From the NCBI RefSeq assembly GCF_042659445.1, contig NZ_JBHSSR010000010.1: DNA of 64,000 nucleotides; one strand, given 5' to 3'. The translations under genes were made by a program, and so were the position numbers. The stretch comes from Macrococcoides epidermidis (GTDB taxonomy: Bacteria > Bacillota > Bacilli > Staphylococcales > Staphylococcaceae). The number at the start of each line of letters is the position of its first letter. Position 1 is the first letter of the stretch. The notes beneath the pieces are model-generated. The model was not told the DNA's origin and did not search any database. It saw only the letters and a list, made by a program, of their open reading frames with translations. Below, piece after piece: positions 52,925-60,787 of this stretch.

Positions 52925-53191
52925 ATGGAGAAATTTTGTCAAAGTTGTGGTATGCCACTTAATCTGCACGGTGAAGATGTTCGTGGTACAGAAGTTGATG
53001 GGAGCTTAAGCTCTAAGTATTGTAATTATTGTTACAAAGACGGTAAGTATATTGATCCTAATATTACGATGGAAGAAATGCTTGAACGCGGTAAGCAAGG
53101 TATTTCAAATGGCAAAGGGAATCCAGTTGCTAAATTTATGATGAAAGCTTTCTATCCGATGCAATTGAAGAAATTAGAACGATGGAAATAA
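52925..53191 (+). CDS. Putative zinc-ribbon protein
   Basis: An 88-aa protein opening MEKFCQSCGMPL with a second pair YCNYCYKDGKY, a four-cysteine zinc ribbon of the Zn_ribbon_2 family. The C-terminal half is basic and helical. It closes the four-gene unit, 11 bp after the VOC gene, and its stop is followed at once by a terminator. Function unknown. Confidence 0.85.
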   Translation: MEKFCQSCGMPLNLHGEDVRGTEVDGSLSSKYCNYCYKDGKYIDPNITMEEMLERGKQGISNGKGNPVAKFMMKAFYPMQLKKLERWK

Positions 53192-53216
53192 GGGATGTCT
53201 TCGGACATCCCCTTTT
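53192..53216 (+). terminator. Terminator with TTCG tetraloop
   Basis: GGGATGTC-TTCG-GACATCCC followed by CTTTT, directly after the zinc-ribbon stop codon. Confidence 0.88.
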
Positions 53217-53278
53217 CATTTCCAAATTCATCCTATTCGTTGTTATACTTAAATCAACATGATGAAGGAGTGATTGAT

Positions 53279-54517
53279 TTGAACAACCGACTTTACGACA
53301 TACTCGATTTATTAATCAGTTATAATACTGAAAGTCCTCCAGCAAGAAATACAGACCCAATACAAAATGAAATTGAACAGCTACTAAAAAATCTTAACTT
53401 TCAAATCGAAAGAATTCCACTGTATAAAAATGATTCTGTAATCGTAGCGACACTAAAAGGTACGGATGCAAATGCTCCAAAATTAATATTAAACGGACAT
53501 GTAGATGTTGCTGAAGTAAGCGAAGATGAATGGACATATCCGCCATTTCAGCTCACTCAAGTTGATGACTGGTTATATGGGCGAGGTGTCAGTGATATGA
53601 AAGGTGGCATGAGTGCATTATTTTATGTATTGGAAAGACTATCACACGAAAACATTCAGCCTAAAGGAGATATTATTGTTCATTCAGTCGTCGGTGAAGA
53701 AGTTGGAGAAGCCGGGACAAAAACTGCCTGCGAACATTCTCCTAAAGCTGATTTAGCACTGGTATTAGACACAAGTGACTGTGTAGCACAAGGTCAAGGT
53801 GGCGTTATTACAGGATGGATTACTGTTAAAAGCAATAATACCATCCACGACGGAGCAAGAAGAAATACCATCCATGCAGGCGGTGGTTTGTTTGGGGCCA
53901 GTGCAATCGAAAAAATGATGAAAGTGATCACCGCTTTAAGAGAACTTGAACAGCACTGGGCAGTAATGAAATCAAGTCCTGGAATGCCTGCAGGTGCAAA
54001 TACGATTAATCCGGCGGTCATTGAAGGGGGCAGACATCCAGCCTTTATTGCAGATGAATGTAAACTCTGGATTACGGTTCATTATTTACCTGAAGAAAAT
54101 TATCATGATATTACGAAAGAAATAGAAGATTATTTAAATAAAGTAGCCGATGCTGATATATGGTTAAGAGAAAATCCACTTTCTTTTCAGTGGGGCGGCA
54201 CTTCAATGATTGAAGATAAAGGTGAAATATTCCCAAGTTTTACAGTACCTATAAACCATCCAGGGTTCGAACTGCTAGCGACATCTCATCAATCAGTATT
54301 CAATACACCTCTAAAACACGAAATGAGCTCAACTGTTACAGATGGTGGATGGTTAGCAGACTTCGGTATACCGACGATCCTTTATGGACCAGGACAATTA
54401 TCTGAAGCACATAGTGTGGACGAAAGGATCAGTGCAACAGAGTTAGAACAATTCTCTCAAGTATTGTATGCATTTCTTAAAGAATGGTATCAGTCACCAA
54501 AAGCAAAGACCGTTTGA
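53279..54517 (+). CDS. M20-family deacylase (ArgE/DapE-like)
   Basis: A 412-aa metallopeptidase-fold enzyme. The first metal ligand is in LNGHVDVAE, the bridging Asp in GRGVSDMKGG, the general base in VVGEEVGEAG, and a further His near the end. ArgE/DapE relatives remove acyl groups from amino acids; the true substrate is unknown. The TTG start at 53279 has AAGGAG 8 nt upstream; the open frame extends further but through the preceding terminator. Confidence 0.85.
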   Translation: MNNRLYDILDLLISYNTESPPARNTDPIQNEIEQLLKNLNFQIERIPLYKNDSVIVATLKGTDANAPKLILNGHVDVAEVSEDEWTYPPFQLTQVDDWLYGRGVSDMKGGMSALFYVLERLSHENIQPKGDIIVHSVVGEEVGEAGTKTACEHSPKADLALVLDTSDCVAQGQGGVITGWITVKSNNTIHDGARRNTIHAGGGLFGASAIEKMMKVITALRELEQHWAVMKSSPGMPAGANTINPAVIEGGRHPAFIADECKLWITVHYLPEENYHDITKEIEDYLNKVADADIWLRENPLSFQWGGTSMIEDKGEIFPSFTVPINHPGFELLATSHQSVFNTPLKHEMSSTVTDGGWLADFGIPTILYGPGQLSEAHSVDERISATELEQFSQVLYAFLKEWYQSPKAKTV

Positions 54518-54524
54518 GTATAAC

Positions 54525-55709
54525 TTAGACGGTTTTTTGTATATCAATCTTTCCACCTTTACGCTGTAGCAGCAGAAACACTGCTGTTAAACTCATAAAT
54601 CCTATGCCTGAAATATAAATAGGCACATCTACACCAAATTGTTTTGCCACAACGCCTCCAAGCAATGATCCAACAGGCATCGCTACCATACATAGCGCAC
54701 TCATTATAGTACCTACACGTGCTAACACTTTGTTATCAACCATCTTCTGAATATAAGTAAACATACTGATATTTAGCACCATAATTGGTAAAGTTATTAG
54801 ACCATAAAAGAAAATTGAAGCATAATAATTTGGAACGATAGCTGTAAGTACCATACATACACCAGATATCAATGGAGAAATCATTAATATCTTGTTAATA
54901 TCTACATCTTTAAATTTAGGAGTAATCAAAGAACCTATCAAAGCGAAGACAACACTCGCCGTTAAATAATAGCCATATGCATAATCTCCACCTCTACTAT
55001 AAGTAAATGCCGGCAATATCGCATTGGTCATACTACCTGTAAAGTTTGCGATCATAGCAGGTAAGGTAAATAAAAACAACTTATTACCCACGAAATATTT
55101 CCATCCATCAGTTATAGAAGTTCTGTAAATTTCAGTATTAAATACGCCGTTATCAATATGGCTGTATTTTATCTTGGAGAAGAATAGCACAGCTAGGAAG
55201 AAGGTCGCTGCATTTAGAAAATAAACACTTTCTATACCAGCTTTCATGACTAGCCAAACTGTTATTAATTTGGCAATGACACCTATAATCGTTGAACCTG
55301 TACTTACAAAACTGTTATATCCAATAAGTTCATCTTCTTTCATCACCAAAGGAGACAATGCACTTTCCGCATTACCTTCTACTACTTCTATTAATCCTAA
55401 GATAAACAGACTAAATAATAATACACTTATAGGCATAAGATTCAAATAGAACATCACTGCAATAAAGATCATAATTAATAGTTGCATGATTTGTGCGATT
55501 AGCATCATCTTCTTGCGATTGAAGTGATCAATTACCGGGCCAGCAAAAGCAGAAAGAATACCTGGTGTAAAGATAATTGCTGAAGTGACACTCGTAATAA
55601 AAGCATCTTTTGTCACATCAAAGATATACCACATAATTGCTACTGAATAAATTGAATCACCTAACGCTGAAATGAGCCTTCCCGTTAAAAGGTAATTTTT
55701 GTTCGACAT
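54525..55709 (-). CDS. MFS efflux transporter, DHA3-like
   Basis: A 394-aa twelve-helix transporter of the DHA3 (MefA/macrolide efflux-like) branch. GRLISALGDSIYSVAIMWY in helix 1 and AGPVIDHFNRKKMM (motif A) are characteristic. Substrate unknown. A 40-bp near-perfect palindrome lies before its start, downstream of a terminator separating it from the winged-helix regulator gene, which probably controls it. Confidence 0.86.
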   Translation of the reverse strand: MSNKNYLLTGRLISALGDSIYSVAIMWYIFDVTKDAFITSVTSAIIFTPGILSAFAGPVIDHFNRKKMMLIAQIMQLLIMIFIAVMFYLNLMPISVLLFSLFILGLIEVVEGNAESALSPLVMKEDELIGYNSFVSTGSTIIGVIAKLITVWLVMKAGIESVYFLNAATFFLAVLFFSKIKYSHIDNGVFNTEIYRTSITDGWKYFVGNKLFLFTLPAMIANFTGSMTNAILPAFTYSRGGDYAYGYYLTASVVFALIGSLITPKFKDVDINKILMISPLISGVCMVLTAIVPNYYASIFFYGLITLPIMVLNISMFTYIQKMVDNKVLARVGTIMSALCMVAMPVGSLLGGVVAKQFGVDVPIYISGIGFMSLTAVFLLLQRKGGKIDIQKTV

Positions 55710-55722
55710 ATTATCACTCCTA

Positions 55723-55762
55723 TTATTTTTATCGTTAAAATATATTTTACTGATAAAAATAA
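55723..55762. promoter_or_regulatory. 40-bp palindromic operator before the DHA3 pump
   Basis: The left half TTATTTTTATCGTTAAAATA and the complement of the right half agree at 18 of 20 positions. A related TTTTTATCGTTTAAAA element lies at 56404-56419 before the regulator gene. Confidence 0.72.
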
Positions 55763-55807
55763 ATAAGTCAATAAAAATTATCAGACAATTTTTCCATACA
55801 AAAAAAT

Positions 55808-55827
55808 AGAGCAGCTTCTGCTACTCT
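55808..55827 (-). terminator. Terminator of the winged-helix regulator gene
   Basis: On the minus strand AGAGTAGC-AGAA-GCTGCTCT is followed by ATTTTTTT. It overlaps the regulator stop codon. Confidence 0.78.
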
Positions 55828-56389
55828 ACTCAGTTTCATCTTTATATGATGACAGTTGAATTTGATACACATTTTTATGTTCTAAATCTTTATACTTTTC
55901 TTCATACTTTTGACTTAAAGCTCTCATTTCATTCATTAATTCCATCCATTGTTCATACGGTAATTGCACTTCTAAATTAGACATTTGAGCACTGTTTGGT
56001 GTCTCACTCTTCTTTAATTCCTCTTCAGACAATTCACCATATTTATCAGCATCTCGTTTGAGTGCGTCAAATACTTTCTGAACTTCTAATGTGTAAAACG
56101 CTATTATTGTATCGAAGTTTTCTTTTATTGCTGGAAAATCAAAATTAATTGGTGATTTATTTAAGTGTTCACTTGAATAATAATATTCCGTCATATTCTT
56201 GATTTGTCTTTCTTCAACTATTTTTAACGCTTCAACTTCCATCAGTTTCTTAATAGGATAATACAGATTTGATGTCTTTACATCTAAAGCTTTTGCAATT
56301 TCTTTCGTTGTCATCGCTTTATCCCGTGTCAGCTGAATGATTTGATTTGCTTTTTCATCGATTAATATTTTCAGTAATTCATTGCCCAT
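55826..56389 (-). CDS. Winged-helix regulator (HTH_20/ArsR-like)
   Basis: A 187-aa protein. Residues 1-75 form a winged helix (MTTKEIAKALDVKTSNLYYP as the helix-turn-helix); the rest is helical and charged and probably dimerises or senses a ligand. It lies upstream of the DHA3 pump on the same strand but has its own terminator. Similar elements occur in both promoters, so it likely controls itself and the pump. Confidence 0.8.
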   Translation of the reverse strand: MGNELLKILIDEKANQIIQLTRDKAMTTKEIAKALDVKTSNLYYPIKKLMEVEALKIVEERQIKNMTEYYYSSEHLNKSPINFDFPAIKENFDTIIAFYTLEVQKVFDALKRDADKYGELSEEELKKSETPNSAQMSNLEVQLPYEQWMELMNEMRALSQKYEEKYKDLEHKNVYQIQLSSYKDETE

Positions 56390-56403
56390 TTCCTCACCTA
56401 CAG

Positions 56404-56437
56404 TTTTTATCGTTTAAAATAATTTTAACATAAAAAT
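56404..56437. promoter_or_regulatory. Second candidate site of the winged-helix regulator
   Basis: TTTTTATCGTTTAAAATAAT followed by an imperfect complement (TTTTAACATAAAAA) shares its left half with the operator before the DHA3 pump. It precedes the regulator gene by about 15 bp. Confidence 0.5.
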
Positions 56438-56552
56438 AAAAAATAATATTTAACAACCTTATATTCTACATTGCCAAAATATTTGTATCTATTTTATGAA
56501 ATTCACTCTCAAATCGTGTATGATTATTTTATTATATTTTAGGAGTGTTGTT

Positions 56553-57494
56553 ATGTTATATATATTGCTTGCCTTTGTTATTGGGCTGATGATTCCTGTG
56601 CAAACTGCAGTTAATTCTAGGTTACGCACATATGTTTTATCACCATTTGTAGCATCATTTATTTCTTTTTTAGTGGGAACAATTTTTTTATTCATCATGA
56701 CACTCGCGACTAAACATAGTGTTTTAATCGCACCATCAATTTTCTTCAACAATCCGTTATGGATCTGGCTAGGTGGTATTTTCGGTCTTATCGGTCTTAC
56801 GACAAACATTTTACTTTTTCCGAAACTAGGCGGCGTGCAAACAGTGGTACTTCCAATTATGGGGCAAATTATTATGAGTATGCTTATTGATCATTTTGGA
56901 TTATTTTATTCACCCGAGAAAAGTTTCACCATTCTGCGATTCATCGGAATTGTTATTTTATTACTCGGTGTATTGTGTGTAATCGTATTACCAGATTACC
57001 TGAGAAAGAAACGACAGGCCATCCATATTCAAGGTAGCAACAGCAATAAATTACCTTTTCAGTTGTTAGGCGTTATTGGAGGGATGCTTATGGCCAGTCA
57101 ATCTGCAATTAATGGGCATTTAGGCAGCTTACTCCACTCAGCTGTTCACGCTGCGTTTATTTCATTTTTAGTAGGAACTTTGATGTTATTTATTGTTGTA
57201 ACTTTTGTGTATAAGAATTTAAGCAATTTTAATTTGGCATTTGGCAAAGATAAGCCTATATGGATCTGGTGCGGTGGGATTATCGGTGCTTTCTTTGTCT
57301 TACTTATGGCATATCTCGTCCCTATAATAGGTACTGGATTAGTAGTCGTCATTTGTTTATTCGGGCAAATTTTATGCAGCATTATCATTGATATGTTCGG
57401 TTTAATTGGTGCCAAAAAAGTCCCAATTACACGTGTTCAAATGTTAGGCTTAGGATTGTTAGTATGTGCTGTAGTGATGATCAGGTTATTTTAA
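56553..57494 (+). CDS. DUF606 (DMT-like) transporter
   Basis: A 313-aa membrane protein of about ten helices with an internal duplication: PVQTAVNSRLR...PFVASFISFLVGTIFLF recurs as ASQSAINGHLG...VHAAFISFLVGTLMLF, i.e. two fused DUF606 units that elsewhere are separate YdcZ-type halves. Function in transport is assumed. The start at 56553 has AGGAGT 6 nt upstream. Divergent from the winged-helix regulator gene. Confidence 0.83.
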   Translation: MLYILLAFVIGLMIPVQTAVNSRLRTYVLSPFVASFISFLVGTIFLFIMTLATKHSVLIAPSIFFNNPLWIWLGGIFGLIGLTTNILLFPKLGGVQTVVLPIMGQIIMSMLIDHFGLFYSPEKSFTILRFIGIVILLLGVLCVIVLPDYLRKKRQAIHIQGSNSNKLPFQLLGVIGGMLMASQSAINGHLGSLLHSAVHAAFISFLVGTLMLFIVVTFVYKNLSNFNLAFGKDKPIWIWCGGIIGAFFVLLMAYLVPIIGTGLVVVICLFGQILCSIIIDMFGLIGAKKVPITRVQMLGLGLLVCAVVMIRLF

Positions 57495-57599
57495 ATATAT
57501 CTTCTTTGTATTTAGGAAATTTCATTTAACGTCGTGATTACTATTTATCATTTTCATTTATATTACATATTTTGCTATAATTGTATCGAGGTGATCATG

Positions 57600-57998
57600 A
57601 TGAATAACACGCTTCCTTTAATGGATATCAACAATAGTACATCAATGATTTATAAAGTATACAGTATTGAACATGATCCAAAAGTAGTGAAATTTGAAAT
57701 TTCTTTTACTAATGGGCATCGTAACTTACTATTTAAACATATATTATATGAAGAAGATCTGATTATACTCAGTCACCTTCAATCATTGAACACAGGTAAA
57801 TATCATTTTGTAGAACCATCATTATATATCGATATCAAGAATATTCATGAAACGACTATCGATATTACGATTCACTTAAAAGCTTTATTAGAAAATCATG
57901 ATTCTTCTCACCGCACTGATAATGCATACGATATGACTGTTGAGAAACATGGTTTCATTCAATTTATCGAATATTTACAGCACCACGTGGTGCAATAA
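57600..57998 (+). CDS. Uncharacterised small protein
   Basis: A 132-aa soluble protein, MNNTLPLMDINNSTS..., with alternating hydrophobic strands and no recognised domain. GAGGTG stands 6 nt before this ATG; another ATG lies one codon upstream. The reading frame shows normal codon use, so I accept it as a gene. Neighbours give no clue. Confidence 0.65.
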   Translation: MNNTLPLMDINNSTSMIYKVYSIEHDPKVVKFEISFTNGHRNLLFKHILYEEDLIILSHLQSLNTGKYHFVEPSLYIDIKNIHETTIDITIHLKALLENHDSSHRTDNAYDMTVEKHGFIQFIEYLQHHVVQ

Positions 57999-58086
57999 GA
58001 CTATTTCAATTCTCCTAATATATGCCTCAATACACGTAAAATAAATTCTTATTTTACTCATATTGTATTAAAGTGACTATAAATAC

Positions 58087-58115
58087 TAGACAATTGTGAT
58101 GAATCATTATATAAT
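58087..58115 (+). promoter_or_regulatory. Sigma-A promoter of csp copy 1
   Basis: TAGACA, a 17-bp spacer and TATAAT. The predicted transcript has about 148 nt of leader before the start codon. Confidence 0.75.
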
Positions 58116-58155
58116 AAATTCAAATATTATCGTACATATGCAAGAAATTAAGGCT

Positions 58156-58212
58156 CTTCACATCATTACAAAGAGTAATAATGTAAGACAACACTTTTTG
58201 TAATATGTGAAG
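58156..58212 (+). promoter_or_regulatory. Leader hairpin of csp copy 1
   Basis: CTTCACAT-C-ATTACAAAGAGT pairs with ACTTTTTGTAATATGTGAAG with one bulge and one G-U pair. It corresponds to the hairpins before copies 2 and 3 and may be a temperature-responsive leader. Confidence 0.7.
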
Positions 58213-58269
58213 TGTTTTCTTTGTAAAACATTAGATATTATTTAATAATTTATTGGAGGTCATTATATT

Positions 58270-58470
58270 ATGGCACAAGGTACAGTTAAATGGTTTAACG
58301 CAGAAAAAGGTTTTGGATTCATCGAAGTTGAAGGCGGAGACGACGTATTCGCTCACTTCAGCGCTATTCAAGGTGAAGGTTACAAAACTTTAGAAGAAGG
58401 ACAAGCAGTTGAATTCGATATCGAAGAAGGTCAACGTGGACCTCAAGCTGCTAACATCGTTAAATTATAA
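58270..58470 (+). CDS. Cold-shock protein, copy 1
   Basis: A 66-aa single cold-shock domain, an OB-fold RNA chaperone binding single-stranded RNA or DNA. RNP1 KGFGFIEVEG and RNP2 DVFAHFSAI are intact. It differs from copies 2 and 3 by MAQ instead of MTQ and a few positions in the third loop. GGAGG lies 10 nt before the start, two more than in the other copies. It has its own promoter, long leader and terminator. Confidence 0.96.
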   Translation: MAQGTVKWFNAEKGFGFIEVEGGDDVFAHFSAIQGEGYKTLEEGQAVEFDIEEGQRGPQAANIVKL

Positions 58471-58642
58471 TATTTAATGTTGAAAGATAAGCCCTCAAGG
58501 GGCTTATTTTTTTTATCTATAATTTCATTTTTACAGCTATTATTGATCCAATTAGGCAATATAAAAATAAATATTTCACTCAATTTGACTGATACCTACG
58601 CACTTTATCGAGATATTAAGACCAAATCACAAGAACACATGT
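58471..58642. other. Region between csp copies 1 and 2
   Basis: After the copy 1 terminator (58487-58507) I see no gene up to the copy 2 promoter at 58643. An open frame at 58477-58674 runs through the terminator and promoter without a ribosome binding site and is not called. Confidence 0.6.
58487..58515 (+). terminator. Terminator of csp copy 1
   Basis: ATAAGCCC-TCAAG-GGGCTTAT followed by TTTTTTT. Confidence 0.9.
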
Positions 58643-58671
58643 TTGACTTATTAAACGATCCGTTATATACT
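58643..58671 (+). promoter_or_regulatory. Sigma-A promoter of csp copy 2
   Basis: TTGACT, 17-bp spacer and TATACT; leader of about 147 nt. Confidence 0.82.
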
Positions 58672-58711
58672 TAAGTCAAATATATCGGACATATGCAACA
58701 AACAAAGCTTC

Positions 58712-58766
58712 TTCACATATTACAAAAAGTAATCGTGTTAAGTCGAGACTTTTTGTAATATGTGAA
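58712..58766 (+). promoter_or_regulatory. Leader hairpin of csp copy 2
   Basis: TTCACATATTACAAAAAGT pairs perfectly over 19 bp with ACTTTTTGTAATATGTGAA, enclosing a 17-nt loop. The position about 60 nt before the ribosome binding site is the same in all three copies. Confidence 0.78.
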
Positions 58767-58824
58767 TTTTTCTTTGTAGGAGAAACATTAGATATTATTT
58801 AATAATTTATTGGAGGTCATTATT

Positions 58825-59025
58825 ATGACACAAGGTACAGTTAAATGGTTTAACGCAGAAAAAGGTTTTGGATTCATCGAAGTTGAAGGCGGAGACGACG
58901 TATTCGCTCATTTCAGCGCTATTCAAGGTGAAGGTTACAAATCTTTAGAAGAAGGTCAAGCAGTTGAATTCGATATCGAAGAAGGTCAACGTGGACCTCA
59001 AGCTGCTAACATCGTTAAATTATAA
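58825..59025 (+). CDS. Cold-shock protein, copy 2
   Basis: A 66-aa cold-shock domain protein, MTQGTVKWFNAEKGFGFI..., with both RNP motifs. It differs from copy 1 at two positions (Thr2, Ser in YKSLEEG). The start at 58825 has GGAGG 8 nt upstream; an in-frame ATG five codons earlier overlaps that site. A hairpin like that of the other copies follows, but without a U tract and next to an undefined base at 59061. Confidence 0.95.
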   Translation: MTQGTVKWFNAEKGFGFIEVEGGDDVFAHFSAIQGEGYKSLEEGQAVEFDIEEGQRGPQAANIVKL

Positions 59026-59041
59026 TATTTAATGTGAAGAA

Positions 59042-59059
59042 ATAAGCCCTCAAGGGCTT
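59042..59059 (+). terminator. Degenerate terminator of csp copy 2
   Basis: AAGCCC-TCAA-GGGCTT is present but followed by A, N and the AAGGAG of the next gene instead of a T run, so read-through is likely. Confidence 0.5.
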
Positions 59060-59074
59060 ANAAGGAGTGTCTTC

Positions 59075-59398
59075 ATGAGAGAATTACTTGCTGGTATCGT
59101 TATTCTAACTTTCATCTTGTTCGAATTATTTAAATATAAAATATATGGTCAAACGACGATGTTTAAAACAAAACACCCAGTAGATAAAGAAAAAAGAATG
59201 ATCGGAACTTCTGCTTATGCAAAAGCGTTCGATTATGTTATCGGCATCCTGTTCTTCTTTTCATTCTATAAATTATTAACACTTGATACTTCCAAACCAT
59301 TAAATATCATTCAGGACGTGCCTGAACTCGTTTACTTAGGCGCAACTTTAATCGTGTTGCTTTATAGTTACATTAAAGAAAATAAAAGCTTTATGTAA
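59075..59398 (+). CDS. Small membrane protein between csp copies
   Basis: A 107-aa protein with three hydrophobic segments (3-20, 53-68, 83-100). Family not recognised. AAGGAG lies 8 nt upstream, directly after the undefined base 59061 and the U-less csp2 hairpin, so it may be transcribed together with csp copy 2 unless the junction is an assembly artefact. Confidence 0.65.
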   Translation: MRELLAGIVILTFILFELFKYKIYGQTTMFKTKHPVDKEKRMIGTSAYAKAFDYVIGILFFFSFYKLLTLDTSKPLNIIQDVPELVYLGATLIVLLYSYIKENKSFM

Positions 59399-59475
59399 GA
59401 AGTAGATTCATGCTACTCTATTCAACAATTTATGGCACACTTACCAGGTGAAAATAAACTAAAGTTACAAATACA

Positions 59476-59504
59476 TTGACAAAACTTGATATGCGTTATA
59501 TACT
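59476..59504 (+). promoter_or_regulatory. Sigma-A promoter of csp copy 3
   Basis: A consensus TTGACA, 17-bp spacer and TATACT; leader of about 144 nt. Confidence 0.88.
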
Positions 59505-59542
59505 TAGTACAAATATATCGAACATATGCAAGAAACGTAAGG

Positions 59543-59601
59543 ACTTCACATATTACAAAAAGTAATCGTGTTAAGGGTTTGCTTTTTGAAATATGTGAAG
59601 T
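59543..59601 (+). promoter_or_regulatory. Leader hairpin of csp copy 3
   Basis: ACTTCACATATTACAAAAAG pairs with CTTTTTGAAATATGTGAAGT with a single mismatch in 20 bp. Confidence 0.75.
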
Positions 59602-59654
59602 TTTCTTATGTAAAACATTAGATATTATTTAATAATTATTTGGAGGTCATTATT

Positions 59655-59855
59655 ATGACACAAGGTACAGTTAAATGGTTTAACGCAGAAAAAGGTTTTG
59701 GATTCATCGAAGTTGAAGGTGGAGACGACGTATTCGCTCACTTCAGTGCTATCGAAGGAGACGGTTACAAAACTTTAGAAGAAGGTCAAGCAGTTGAATT
59801 CAATATCGAAGAAGGTCAACGTGGACCTCAAGCTGCTAACATCGTTAAATTATAA
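59655..59855 (+). CDS. Cold-shock protein, copy 3
   Basis: A 66-aa cold-shock domain protein with intact RNP1 and RNP2. It differs from copy 2 by IEGDGYKT and EFNIEEG. GGAGG stands 8 nt before the start at 59655. Promoter, leader hairpin and terminator follow the pattern of copy 1, so the transcript is monocistronic. Confidence 0.95.
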   Translation: MTQGTVKWFNAEKGFGFIEVEGGDDVFAHFSAIEGDGYKTLEEGQAVEFNIEEGQRGPQAANIVKL

Positions 59856-59871
59856 TATTTAATGTTGAAAA

Positions 59872-59898
59872 ATAAGCCCTCAAGGGGCTTATTTTTTT
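59872..59898 (+). terminator. Terminator of csp copy 3
   Basis: ATAAGCCC-TCAAG-GGGCTTAT followed by TTTTTT. Confidence 0.9.
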
Positions 59899-59931
59899 GC
59901 ATAAAATTAATAATACATCCTTAAGGAAATA

Positions 59932-60177
59932 CTAAAAATTAAAGAAACATAGAATATCATCATAATCATCTATAGGTAATATAACCTTATAGTCTTTTAT
60001 ATCTACATATTTCCCTTTAATCATTTCTTTAGAAATTGGTTCTTTCATATCAACAAAAAGTGCCATTTCACATATAGTGCCCTGATTTCCATTAATGTTA
60101 TAATACTTCATTAAAAATTCAGGATGAATATTTCCATTGATAAGTAAGAAACCTTCATATTTTTCATATTCAACTTT
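59932..60177 (-). pseudogene. 3' part of the interrupted gene, after an amber codon
   Basis: In the same frame as the upstream gene, 81 sense codons follow the TAG at 60178-60180 before the next stop at 59932. They encode a plausible protein part (GFLLINGNIHPEFLM, IKDYKVILPIDDYDDI) with no start codon backed by a ribosome binding site. The gene was probably once 284 codons long and has been split by one nonsense change. Confidence 0.6.
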
Positions 60178-60786
60178 CTATTGTTCTAAAATTTCATTCG
60201 TTTCTTCATAACCTTCATTTAATATTGCTCCTGTGATATTAAACGCTTCTACTAGTTCAAAGAACTCAAGTGAATCCCATGTAGCTGACCATCCAATGGA
60301 TTTATATCCTCTAATTTTAGTATCAGCAAAATATATTGTGTCTTTAACATCTGAATTGAAGGATTCCCATAAATAATTTTCAGTAAGATTAAAAGTATCT
60401 TCAACAATTGTGATATCTTCAAATTTAGGATGAATATATAAGTTTCCACTAATTATGTTCCAATAAATTAATGGTTGATATTCACTGTCATATATCAATA
60501 ATAAAGTGTCTATATACCCAATTTGCTCCGCAAAAGACAAATTCATTATCTCTTCAATTTTAATCCTAAAACTTTCTTTGTTATATCTAGGTTCACTCGA
60601 AAAACTATGAACGATTATTATTTCTTGTGGGTATTTCCTAAAGATATTTACGATTGCATTCACAGCTTTTTCATTCATCACGTGTCTTTTTATAAATGTC
60701 TTCTCTAATTCTTTTCTAATATTTAAATCAATTCTAGATTCATCTACTTCTGGTTTTGGTCTTTTCTTTTTAAATAATCCTAACAT
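60178..60786 (-). CDS. Uncharacterised protein, probably truncated
   Basis: A 202-aa soluble protein of unknown family starting MLGLFKKKRPKPEVDESR. The basic N-terminus is followed by mixed alpha/beta sequence. It begins 1 bp after the corA stop, so it is probably translated from the corA message. It ends at TAG, after which the frame stays open for 81 codons; the present product is likely the N-terminal part of a longer ancestral protein. Confidence 0.65.
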   Translation of the reverse strand: MLGLFKKKRPKPEVDESRIDLNIRKELEKTFIKRHVMNEKAVNAIVNIFRKYPQEIIIVHSFSSEPRYNKESFRIKIEEIMNLSFAEQIGYIDTLLLIYDSEYQPLIYWNIISGNLYIHPKFEDITIVEDTFNLTENYLWESFNSDVKDTIYFADTKIRGYKSIGWSATWDSLEFFELVEAFNITGAILNEGYEETNEILEQ

Positions 60787-60787
60787 G

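Noticed and set aside
56489..56809. Minus-strand 106-codon frame
   Set aside because: Antisense of the DUF606 gene, with composition typical of antisense of membrane helices.
58477..58674. 65-codon frame after csp copy 1
   Set aside because: It begins in the csp terminator, lacks a ribosome binding site and covers the csp copy 2 promoter.
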